Source: Thelonectria olida (Eukaryota > Ascomycota > Sordariomycetes > Hypocreales > Nectriaceae). From it: DNA of 64,000 nucleotides. The position numbers were made by a program, and so were the translations under genes. Positions 55,450 through 64,000 of the stretch are shown piece after piece. The DNA lies in NCBI GenBank assembly GCA_020736575.1, contig JAGPYM010000013.1, positions 372,001 through 436,000 on the forward strand. Reading direction: 5' to 3'. Below the pieces are notes generated by a model, which saw only the letters and a program-made list of their open reading frames with translations, ran no database searches and was not told the origin of the DNA. Every line of letters starts with the position of its first letter. The first letter of the stretch is position 1.

Positions 55450-56897
55450 ATGACGGGCGCCACAGCCAAATCTGCCTTCACAACAGGACCAACCTTTGAA
55501 GATCCATATACATATCAGGTCGGCTTCGGGAACAGCTTCGCCTCAGAGGCAGTCCCCAACGTCCTCCCTCGCGGCATGAATGCGCCCCAGAAGGTCAAGT
55601 ATGACTTATATTCTGAGCAACTCAATGGCTCGTCCTTAGTCGCGCCTCGGCAGCAGATTCAACATGTGTGGATGTATCGGATACGGCCGTCAGTTGCCCA
55701 TGGCGCTGTGAGTGTCTCGGACCTGAACAGCCACGTACGTTACCGTACCCTAAATGTTGGCAAATACGTCTGTCATTGACTGTTGATAGGTTGAAAGCTG
55801 TTTCTCGGCAGCCAACGAAAATGTCAAGTTTGTTGCTGCACAGAAGCCTGGGACCCTTTCCCATTGCTGCCAAAACACGATGAGTCGACTTCGGGACATG
55901 GGACCGATTTTGTCTAAGGGATCAGAACTATAGCTGGGCGAGGGGATCCAACACGCTGAGAGGAATCGCTATCTACATCTATACGGCCAACGTTTCTATG
56001 GTTCGGCGAGCGTTTTGCAACAACGATGGCGATCTGTTAATCTTGCCTCAACATGGCCGGCTGAATATGCAAACCGAGCTGGGCTGGTTGATGGTACAGC
56101 CGGGCGAACTTGTCGTCATTCAAGCTGTTTACGATTTTGAGTGTTGCTTCCTGATGGACCGGTTCGGGGGTATATTCAAGAGGTTTTCGGGACACTTTGA
56201 ATATCTAGTGGCCAGTTTCGATGTCGATGTTGACAATGCGCCTTGGGAAGTTACTTGCAAGCTAGCCGGCAGCCTCCAAGCGTACCAGTAGAACCACACA
56301 CCATTCGACGTCGTGGCTTGGCATGGCAACTTGATACCCTATAAGTATGCTATTGAAAAGTTCGTCAACCTAGCGAACGTGGAAAAAGACGGAGCGGATC
56401 CTACCATTTACTGCGTTCTAACCGCCAAGTCTAAGGCACCTGGCGTGTCTCTAACAGATTTCCTCGCCTTCACGCCAAAGTGGCTGATCAGAAAGGATAC
56501 GTTTCGTCCTCCGTATTACTACCAAAATATGGGCACTGAGGTCACGGGTCTAATTTACGGAAGATACGGCGGCAGCAGTCATGTTTTAGAGCTCGGCGGC
56601 CTGAGCTATGAGGCGAGCTCTATGCCACATGGAGGAACGTACGAGAGGTGGAAGGATACGACAACGAAAGAGCTCAAGCCGGAGCGTACCTGCGAGGATA
56701 CAATAGCCTTTATATTTCGCATCAGCGTGCCCATGTTCGTCACGAAGTGGGTGTTGAAGGGGGAAAGGGCCAAGGGTCTGCATCCGAGCTCTCCAGCGCA
56801 GTGGGATAATGTAAAGGCTCACTTCCTCGACCATATTGATGAGGTGAATGCGGATTTGAAGGCAGCAGGACTACCGGCATTGGGGCAGAATAAGTGA
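55450..56897 (+). pseudogene. Broken homogentisate 1,2-dioxygenase-like gene
   Basis: Start ATG 55450 opens MTGATAKSAFTTGPTFEDPY, then YQVGFGNSFASEAVPNVLPRG, a clear HGD N-terminus. An intron (55735..55789) is normal. Then damage: a one-base loss near 55847 shifts frame after NENVKFVAAQK; TAA at 55915-55917 stands where the family has Gln (DFV*GIRTIAGRGD); extra bases near 55957-55961 (CGC-TGAGA-GGA) shift again; after AFCNNDGDLLILPQHG the text jumps from SGHFE to YLVASFDVDV, losing about 18 family residues; and TAG at 56289-56291 interrupts AYQ*NHTPFDVVAWHGN. The C-terminal 200 residues (…TFRPPYYYQNMG, SYEASSMPHG, LKPERTCEDTIAF) remain open to TGA 56895. HGD cleaves the ring in tyrosine/phenylalanine breakdown; this copy cannot make the enzyme. 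A working copy must lie elsewhere if the pathway is kept. Confidence 0.88.
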
Positions 56898-57718
56898 ATG
56901 CTTGTTAGAAGTTTCGTCTTATTTCCGCTGCATCTCTTCTCTGAGACTAGCGATATCTTATGCCGTGAGTCCAGTCCCGGCTAAGCCTGGTATATGACTT
57001 CGATAAGTACATACCCTTATACTTATTGTGCGCTGTTCGATGGGGAGTTATCGTGACGTATGTGATCAAGTCCGATAAGCTTTCACGTGGGATGAGAAGG
57101 AGTCTTAGGCCAATCATGCTGAACTATTGTCAACTTGAAGGCTTCAACTTGGGATGGACCCAATTGGGCAGAAGGCACCCGTCAGTCATAGTTAGGAAGT
57201 AAACTACGGCTGACAATGAATTCACTATGTCATCATGGATCTGTGAAGCTGCAGTGAAGCTTGCCGGTGGTGGCGCCAAAGAGCTGCCTTCCGGGGCTGC
57301 CGGATCTAGTCTCGAGTGATTCTAGTCTCTATTCGGAGTCTGGTTGATATCAAGTTAACTTATTAACACAGGCTGTGTTAGCTGAAGTTGTTGGTAGGTT
57401 CTCGTGCTATACATGAGACCCAATCTTTTGAAGTTTGCCCTAGGACAACCTGCTTGATAATTAAGTTAAGAGAGGTAGGTACGTTAGGTTTGGTTGGACC
57501 AAGCAGGAGGACATGCTTTGTTCTTTCCAATTCTCATTTCTGGCCAATCTGCAACCCTCCAACTCCAAAATTCCTCATCCCCCAACCTTTTACGCTTTTC
57601 TCGATATCTCCGCCGACGGCGCCCCTCTTTGGCGATCGCCACCATCATCATCATCACCATCACAAGTGCTATTCACCACCGCCGTCCCTCCTATCATCGT
57701 CATTGGCTTAGTCGGATA
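56898..57718. other. Intergenic, promoter of the second Zn2Cys6 gene
   Basis: About 820 bp with no coding support; includes an ATC-ATC-ATC-like microsatellite (about 57640-57662) in the leader of the next gene, which also gives a chance His run. Confidence 0.4.
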
Positions 57719-60085
57719 ATGGACTTCAACCCCCGTGATACTGATACCCGCATTTCCAATCCGACTACACCAATACCATTCATCAGGCGCCGGGGTTCCC
57801 AAGATGGAGATCCGGCTCCCGGCCCAGCTGCCGGACCCGTCCCTGCCAGGCGTCGCGGTACTATAGCCTGCCGCCGCTGCCGCCGGTTACGAACAAAGTG
57901 CGAGCATCGGCATAGTATGCCACCCTGCACTGCATGTGCACGCGCCGGGCCTCAGGCCGCCAGCGAGTGCCAATTCCCTCGCCGTGGGGACAAGGATATT
58001 GATCGCGAGTTTCGTCGTCGGCCGGTGGAAGATAAAGGTGCAACACTAGCCCCGGTCCTGAACCCGGTCGTCTTCGGGACTCAGCCGTTTCCGCCGGCGT
58101 CGCGACCAACGGTCACGCCGACGTTACCTGCGCCGACGTTGCCTCCGCCGCAGCAACTGGGAAGAATGGTTAGCGGGAGTACTCCGTGGACGAGTCCGCC
58201 AGGCAGCAGCGGTCAGCTCTCACCGCAGACGATAGGAACCGTCTTTTCGAGTCCAAGCAGGACACTTGCATATCCAACACCCGCCAGTACGGACAACATA
58301 TTACCACCCACAGACGAGGTGGTTGAGGGATGTCGGGTATTCGTGACCACTTATTTCCAGCTGGGCTTCATCCCAAAAGCTACCTTTCTCGACAACTTAC
58401 GTACCAATCCAGGCTCAGTGAGCAGATTCTTGCTCGCGTGCATTCTTTCCATCTCGGCGCGATTCACGAAAACCTTGGTCAGAAGATATGGTAGTGCCAG
58501 AAAAGCTACCGACCACTTCCTCCAAGTGGCGCGGTCGATGGTGCCCACCGAGATGTATAACCCGTCGCTTGAACGCATCCAAGCCTTCTTTCTCTTGGCC
58601 ATCTCTCAGTGGGGGAACGACGATAGAGACCGGTCAAGCATGGATATGGGTGTGGCCGTTCGGATGGCAGCCTTGCTAAAACTGCACTGCGAAGAGTCCT
58701 ATGCCCTCCCACCGAACTGCCCAGCCGACCGGGTCGTCCGGTCCGAAAGCGCACGCAGGGTGTTTTGGATGATCCAAAGCCAGGAGAACCTCCACTCGGG
58801 ATACAAAACGCCTGCTCCGTTCCCCCTCGAAGACATTACGACCTTGCTGCCTTGCGATGAAAGAGACTTTGCTTTTGGACACATTCCCAATGAGAGGGCG
58901 GCTGAAGCAGGAACTCCTCCCGCATTAGCCAACCCGGAGCTTGTCAACTCCCCAAATAGGTGTCTCTTTGCTACGCTCATCCAGGCTCATGGCCTCTGGG
59001 GCCGAGTGGCCAGGAAAGCTTGTCGAAATGACAATGCCATCAACAAAGTCCCGCCGTGGAGTCTTGATAGCGAGCTTCAAACAACTATAATCGAATTAGG
59101 ACGCTGGGAAGGGTTACTCCCCGAAGAACACACCTTCTCAGTCTGGAATCTCAGTGCATGGAAACATCAGTCTCTTCATCTCGCCTACTTGTCCGTAACC
59201 ATGGTTCTTAGACTGACTCACATTGTCGCCCGTCGTGTCTACCTCCACGACATGTTAGCCACCCTCACCAATGAACAGCTCGACCAATCACTCGAGTCAA
59301 CAACGCCGACAATGGCAAATGCAAACGAGAATTTCTCCTCAACTTCCCATCCCACTCCCGCATCAACGCCTTGCGGCACTCTGGGTACTGCACCTCAGTA
59401 CTTCTGGGAGAAGACGTCCGAGGAACTCTTCGACAACGTCTCGAAGTTACATGACCAGATCAATGAATACTTTAAAATAAAGTCCTCTGACGAAGGGTTC
59501 CCCCAAATTCTCGTCTTTTGCGTGTACATGTGTGGGTCTTTGTCCTCATTCCTTTGGCGATATCCCACGCTGTGCCCTCGCTTTGGGAGCCGGGGGAATG
59601 GCGAGATGATGGCACGTAGGTGCCTTGAAGTCCTTAGCGCCCTCCACGCCGCCTGGCCCACGAGCTCCAACTGGCAGAAGGGGTTGCAGGCAGAACAGCA
59701 GATCGCCACGCCTCTGACAGGCGTCAGTCCTGCTGAAGAGCAAGACACGTCCACGCCAGGAGCACTGTCGCAACAAAAACAGCCAGCGAGCAATGCGGCG
59801 CGCATCTTTGAGATGTCAAACTTGCCGTTTCATGACCAAGGTAACACGTCAAATGCTTACCAAATTCCTCGGACAATGGAGCGTCGACCGACGGTGCCTG
59901 AGGGTATGTTGGAAGAGCTAATCAACGTGCTGCCGCAAGCAAACGGAAATCTGGCGCGACTCGGGAGCATGCAGATGAACACGTCCACAAACGAGTTGCT
60001 CGATGCTGAGCTCGCCGCGTTTCTGCAGGGAGACTTTCAATATGACTTATGGGACGGTTGGGGTCACCCAGGAGTTACTAACTGA
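57719..60085 (+). CDS. Zn2Cys6 transcription factor with fungal-trans domain
   Basis: A single exon of 788 aa. Zinc cluster Cys at 51, 54, 61, 70, 73 and 84 (C-X2-C-X6-C-X8-C-X2-C-X10-C) with basic RRCRRLRTK between; the last loop is longer than usual. A Pro/Ser-rich linker leads to a middle homology region (about 200-480) with GCRVFVTTYFQLGFIPKATFL, ERIQAFFLLAISQWGNDDRDRSSMDMGVAVRMAALLKLH and RRVFWMIQSQEN, the fungal_trans motifs of Zn cluster regulators. The C-terminus has a Gln/Asn-rich stretch and an acidic end (AELAAFLQGDFQYDLWDGWG) that could activate. The text resembles regulators of xylan or nutrient genes in general layout, but targets are unknown. ATG at 57719 was chosen over upstream near-cognate frame. 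It sits between the HGD relic and an esterase. Confidence 0.92.
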   Translation: MDFNPRDTDTRISNPTTPIPFIRRRGSQDGDPAPGPAAGPVPARRRGTIACRRCRRLRTKCEHRHSMPPCTACARAGPQAASECQFPRRGDKDIDREFRRRPVEDKGATLAPVLNPVVFGTQPFPPASRPTVTPTLPAPTLPPPQQLGRMVSGSTPWTSPPGSSGQLSPQTIGTVFSSPSRTLAYPTPASTDNILPPTDEVVEGCRVFVTTYFQLGFIPKATFLDNLRTNPGSVSRFLLACILSISARFTKTLVRRYGSARKATDHFLQVARSMVPTEMYNPSLERIQAFFLLAISQWGNDDRDRSSMDMGVAVRMAALLKLHCEESYALPPNCPADRVVRSESARRVFWMIQSQENLHSGYKTPAPFPLEDITTLLPCDERDFAFGHIPNERAAEAGTPPALANPELVNSPNRCLFATLIQAHGLWGRVARKACRNDNAINKVPPWSLDSELQTTIIELGRWEGLLPEEHTFSVWNLSAWKHQSLHLAYLSVTMVLRLTHIVARRVYLHDMLATLTNEQLDQSLESTTPTMANANENFSSTSHPTPASTPCGTLGTAPQYFWEKTSEELFDNVSKLHDQINEYFKIKSSDEGFPQILVFCVYMCGSLSSFLWRYPTLCPRFGSRGNGEMMARRCLEVLSALHAAWPTSSNWQKGLQAEQQIATPLTGVSPAEEQDTSTPGALSQQKQPASNAARIFEMSNLPFHDQGNTSNAYQIPRTMERRPTVPEGMLEELINVLPQANGNLARLGSMQMNTSTNELLDAELAAFLQGDFQYDLWDGWGHPGVTN

Positions 60086-60130
60086 TCAAGGCTTTGTTAT
60101 CCTAGTTAGGATGGGTATTCGATTGGCCAT

Positions 60131-61243
60131 TCATGTGCCAAAAACCCCCTGCAGGTGCTTTACTCCGTCTTGAATCATCTCTAGACCCTTATCTATCCTC
60201 CCATGTAGAGACATGATGGAGTGGGTACCGCCTTGTACGATCACTACCTCTGTGTCGACGCCCAAACCTTTGAGCTGCTCACCGAAAGTCAGGGCTTCCG
60301 GTGCGAGCAAGTCGAATTCCGCGACAGCTAACCAAGTCTTGGGAAGGTTACGCAGCAGAGACTCGGGAGCTTTGTTGGGGCTGGCATCCCACTTTTCATG
60401 ATCCCCTGGGCGAGAAAGGTACAAGTTTCGGTAGTAGGTCAGTCGACCTGCTGTGAGCCACGGTGCTGTCTCGGCACTTGATTTCCAGACATCATTGGCA
60501 GTGGCCGTGTTGTCGATGACGGGGGTGAAGAGAAAGAGTGATGTAGGAGGATGAGAGCTAGGATGGGGAATCGAAGGTTTCGCGGATGGGAAGAGAGCTT
60601 CAGGGTTGGCAGCTGCAATGGCAGCGACGACAGCCAAGGTACCTCCAGAAGATGTTCCGCCGATAGAAATTCGGCGTCCATCAATTTTCCCGAGTTCAGC
60701 TGGAGCTGAGAACACCCATCGAGCCGAGTCAATGGCATCCTCAACGGCAATGGGGAAGGGATTCTCAGGGGCGAGGCCATAGTCGACGGACACCACGACA
60801 CATCTCGCTCCTATCTTCATATTAGTCTCATTCGTAGATGAGTGGCCAGATAGATGAAAAGAACAATGAGAATGATGTTAGATACCTTCGCAGAACAAAC
60901 AGCAGTAGTCAGTTCCGCTGTTCAAGTTCCCATTCACCCATCCTCCGCCATGAAACCACACGAGGACGGGCCACCCTCGGTCGTCTTGACACTGGCCCGT
61001 CGGAGTGTACACCCTCAGGCGAAAGCGACCTACGTCGTGCTCCTTGATACTCCCAACGGGAATGGGCTTCGTCCCGCCGGGCGGCAGAGGCACGGCGCTC
61101 TTTTTGTTGCGGTTCCAGGGCGTGAGCTCCTCCGGGACAATGTACTGCAGGTACTTGTCGTGCCAGGCGACGTACTGCGGGTCGAGTTTGTCGCGGACGG
61201 CGGGATGGAGGGGTTGCCAGATTTTGGGCGTCTCTTCTGCCAT
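60131..61243 (-). CDS. Alpha/beta hydrolase, HSL-type esterase
   Basis: Two exons (61243..60886 and 60810..60131) with a 75-nt intron give 345 aa. The oxyanion motif HGGG (98-101, VWFHGGGWVNGN) lies late in exon 1, and the splice restores FCEGARCVVVSVDYGLAPENPFP. The nucleophile elbow is GTSSG (171-175), with an Asp in VAEFDLLAPEA and His in QGGTHSIMS. These enzymes hydrolyse esters or lactones of small molecules. No signal peptide. It converges with the Zn2Cys6 gene on the other strand and may act with the neighbouring P450 in one small catabolic or metabolite pathway (inference). The alternative acceptor (…TATGAAG) breaks frame, so ATAG was chosen. Confidence 0.92.
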
Positions 61244-61779
61244 AGTTGATTGATGGATTGCACTGAGAGGGGGTGTTGAGAGCGAGATGATGGCTTCACC
61301 GAGATAGATCTTGGGGCTGATGATGGAAGAAGGGTGGTGGTCCCAACAAGAGTCCCACTCAAGACCGCCAGCTCAAGTACCCCAAGGGAGACACCGTCCT
61401 AAAACAGCACCGCAGCACGTCAAAATAGCGACATGGTTCCATTGCTTTGAATTGTTGTCTTTGCATAATTCATTCAGGTATCTCATGCTCCTATGATAGG
61501 AGCGTAGTAATTAATGTAAAAGTATTTCTACACGTCAAAAGAAGCGAACGCTGCCAAAACACCAAACGGCCCCGCGGTCTTTCTTTTCACAACATCAAGC
61601 CCATTCAAAACACAGATATTAGCACTTTAAACGCCAGCGTCTACTCTTTTACCACTCAAAGAAGGCCGTCTCTCGTATGTCCCCTGAGATAAAAATGTCG
61701 TCTCGTGACGTGAGTCTCGAGTGAAGTGACGAGGAGAGTTGAAAATCGCATCATGCATCATGCATCGTCCAGAGTCCTC
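61244..61779. other. Intergenic, esterase promoter side
   Basis: A 536-bp spacer between the esterase start and the 3' end of the endopolyphosphatase gene. Nothing coding recognised. Confidence 0.4.
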
Positions 61780-63051
61780 TCACCACCAAGCCTTGCTCGG
61801 ATCTTTGCAGACGACTTGTATCGTCGAGCGCCTGAAGTTGCCGTCGTCATCGACCCAGATAACCAGCGCCGTGAGCGCATGGCCCTTGACGCAGGCCGAG
61901 TCGAGACCATACGTGTACGAGCCCTCCTGGTAGCCGCGCTTCGCATCGTGGCCGTAGATGATAGTTCGGCGGTCTTTCGGATCGAGCCTCTTCTGGAAGT
62001 GGTTCCAGATGTCTGACCAGGGGTGGCCCTCGCGGTTGTCGACGGGGACCCAAAGGTCGTGATCGGGATGTGACATGAATCTCTCCATGGGATCGGCGGG
62101 AGGTGTGGCTCTCGTCTCGACTTCTCCTGACTTGGTGGCGGGTTCTTCCTCCACCACCTTCAATTCCAACTTTGCAGAACCGTTGTCATCTGATCTCTTC
62201 TGGGAGGCTGGCTTGGCGGCCTGCTTCTCTTTCTCCTGCTCTTCCTTCTTCCTCTGTTGCTCAAGCTTCTTTTTCCTCTTGGCCTCCTCTTTCGCGCGGA
62301 ATTCCTCCCGGGGGAATCGCAGAGTGCGCATGTTCATGACGGCCCAGGGGTCCTGATTAGGGATGGGCAGGCCGGGGACGAGGCCGGCGTGCACGATGTA
62401 GATTGACAAAGGTTCGACAGTGAGGACGACTGGGAGACTCCTGAGCCATGCAATTTGCGCCTCTGACAAGGTCCGGGCCGTTTTGACGTCCTTGTCCTCG
62501 CCTCGACGAAGCGCCTCGTGTGCGGAGTCGAGGAAGGCTTCGACACCGACTTGATCGTGGAGTCCATTCCATGCGAGGAGAACCCTGTCTTCGTGGTTGC
62601 CGCGCACGGCCGTCGCATTTAGTTGCATGAGGCGCTGGACGACTGCGGCAGACTTGGGCCCCTTGTTTACCATGTCGCCAACGGAGATGATGTGATCGGT
62701 CGCAGTATTGAATTTGGACTTCTTGAGGAGATCTTCAAGGGGGTCGAGCATGCCGTGGATGTCGCCGATGATTATCAACCTCCGCCCGTTGTCCTTGGTA
62801 GGAACGTACTGTTGGGGTAATGCGCCAGTTAACTGGATGCCGTCGTAATCGGGCCGGCCGTGTCGTCCGTAGGCCATTGGGTAGTCGGCCTTGCTGATGT
62901 CCATGTCGAGAATGGGGGGAGGTAGGACTTTGACGGGTTTGTAGGATATGGCAATGAGGCGCGAAAGGCAAAAGTAGATGCTTGACATGAAGAAGACGGT
63001 GGACGCCACGACGAGGAAGCGCCGCTGGGCGGTTGATATGAGAAGCGCCAT
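61780..63051 (-). CDS. ppn2: Ppn2-like endopolyphosphatase (PPP-type metallophosphatase)
   Basis: A single exon of 423 aa. An N-terminal membrane anchor (about 11-33) precedes the phosphoesterase domain: IIGDIHG (95-100), ISVGDMVNKGP (122-132), VRGNHEDRV (149-157), IYIVHAGLVPG and IIYGHDAKRG. These are the metal motifs of the PPP superfamily, and with the anchor and PxxYxP-type linker (QLTGALPQQYVP) they match yeast Ppn2 (YNL217w), a zinc-dependent vacuolar endopolyphosphatase. It is about 100 aa longer because a Lys/Glu/Arg-rich helix (EEFRAKEEAKRKKKLEQQ…EKQAAKPASQK) is inserted between the HAG and GHD motifs. The start at 63051 is the first ATG. Likely role: polyphosphate turnover in the vacuole. 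Confidence 0.88.
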   Translation of the reverse strand: MALLISTAQRRFLVVASTVFFMSSIYFCLSRLIAISYKPVKVLPPPILDMDISKADYPMAYGRHGRPDYDGIQLTGALPQQYVPTKDNGRRLIIIGDIHGMLDPLEDLLKKSKFNTATDHIISVGDMVNKGPKSAAVVQRLMQLNATAVRGNHEDRVLLAWNGLHDQVGVEAFLDSAHEALRRGEDKDVKTARTLSEAQIAWLRSLPVVLTVEPLSIYIVHAGLVPGLPIPNQDPWAVMNMRTLRFPREEFRAKEEAKRKKKLEQQRKKEEQEKEKQAAKPASQKRSDDNGSAKLELKVVEEEPATKSGEVETRATPPADPMERFMSHPDHDLWVPVDNREGHPWSDIWNHFQKRLDPKDRRTIIYGHDAKRGYQEGSYTYGLDSACVKGHALTALVIWVDDDGNFRRSTIQVVCKDPSKAWW

Positions 63052-64000
63052 AGCGACGACGGTGGCCCCTGAGGGAGGTGGCCTACCTCTTCGCAGCGAC
63101 TTGGAGAGGGAGTTCGGTGGGAGGGCGTGACCTATGTATGACGACGTCGATTGTCCGACATGGGCTGGGGTTCGTCGAGTGGTGCTGGGTGATACGCGGA
63201 GAGCCTAGAGACTCTAGGGGAGACGAGAGGGACGGATACGCGGGAGCGATGGAGAAGAGAAAACAAAAGGGTGGGGTGGGTTGTTGATGTTTAAAGGGTT
63301 GGTAAAGTAGGTGAGAATATTAGGTTGTGGAGGAGAGGAGGGAACCCTGACACGTTGAAACCCTGGAAAAAGTTCCTGGTTTAAATTTAAATTTAAATAA
63401 AATACGAACGGAATCCTCCAACTCGGCCGCGGCGGAAAGACCAAACGAGACAAGGCGAGCTGAACGGATTTCGGGTGCTTGGCTCAGGGTTTTTATGGGG
63501 GGACATTTGAGTCTCGGTGTGATGATTGCGTAAGTGCGTAAGCTTGAATTCGCGTGCGATGGAGGAGGAATCGGGGGTATGCGTCCGAGTTGAATACGGG
63601 TGAAACCTGCTCTTCACATCTCCGAGTTACCATGTGCGAAGTAACTAACAACATGATCGAGCATGAACCGATGATGATTTCGTCGTTCGTGAGACAAAGT
63701 CCAAAGTACGTCTCCAGATTCCATGCAGATCGTGGCACGGGGGCAATTTCCAACTTGGGGTCAGGCGATCCCTACCAAATGAGTTGCTGTTGCTAGCGGC
63801 CGGACAGACGCCTGGCCTATCCCAGTAGGTTTATCACATTTCGAGTTACTCCAGCGTCGTCAGCTCTTTCAGGCAGGGCGAATCAACTGTGAGCGCACGA
63901 GGACGGGAATGATGTCAACGCGTGAGCGAGCTGAACAGGCCAATAATGACTGGGTTCGCTTTAAGTGCCTCCAGCGCCAATCCAATGACAACACAAGCGA
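63052..64000. other. Right-end region, promoter of the endopolyphosphatase
   Basis: It holds the leader and promoter of the gene to the left and presumably the start of a neighbour beyond the window. An AT-only tract (about 63380-63400) has TTTAAAT repeated. No gene is supported. Confidence 0.4.

Noticed and set aside
57640..57665. His-run coding possibility upstream of the second Zn2Cys6 gene
   Set aside because: Comes from an ATC microsatellite in the leader; no ATG in the needed position and not part of the zinc-cluster protein.
1..64000. CRISPR arrays, rRNA genes, bacterial-type operons or insertion sequences
   Set aside because: None seen; the window is a eukaryotic nuclear segment with introns and single-gene units.

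Overview
The window is nuclear DNA of a filamentous ascomycete. The genes carry short GT-AG introns (mostly 45-75 nt) with CTAAC/CTGAC-type branch sites. Several families are typical of or restricted to fungi: CFEM, NmrA-like, Zn2Cys6 regulators, 2EXR proteins and a GPI-anchored thaumatin-like protein. The housekeeping proteins look like those of Sordariomycetes, probably Hypocreales (Fusarium-like). The species is inferred only loosely, from sequence style.

Layout. 0-6 kb: a truncated unknown gene, a nucleotide pyrophosphatase/phosphodiesterase, and a tRNA-Phe gene whose D-loop is interrupted by a 53-nt insert that looks exactly like a spliceosomal intron. 4.7-8.8 kb: a short Zn2Cys6 regulator divergent from an NmrA-like protein, then two small unknown genes. 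9-21 kb: a conserved core with RPL14, NAC-alpha (EGD2), ATP synthase subunit d (ATP7), an HSL-type hydrolase, UBC13, and the SEA/GATOR2 subunit MTC5/WDR59. 21-31 kb: a non-coding block, a 2EXR gene broken by one in-frame stop, a metallophosphoesterase, a CFEM GPI-anchored protein, and GPI2 (PIG-C). 31-37 kb: a 3.5-kb gene desert, an intact 2EXR gene and a decayed relative. 36.8-52.2 kb: core genes MED31, RPC11, a small ankyrin protein, the thaumatin-like protein, transaldolase, Tudor-SN and Cu/Zn SOD. 53-61 kb: an accessory block with a cytochrome P450, a clearly broken homogentisate-dioxygenase-like gene, a Zn2Cys6 regulator and a second HSL-type esterase. The window closes with a Ppn2-like vacuolar endopolyphosphatase.

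Functional links are modest. GPI2 makes the anchor predicted for the CFEM and thaumatin-like proteins. MED31 and RPC11 converge, and both belong to transcription machinery. The Zn2Cys6/NmrA divergent pair and the P450-dioxygenase-regulator-esterase block look like small specialised-metabolism or catabolic units, the second already decaying. The strongest candidate for something new is the tRNA-Phe with an apparent spliceosomal intron at position 20/21. All exon coordinates were assigned by eye from splice motifs and protein continuity.
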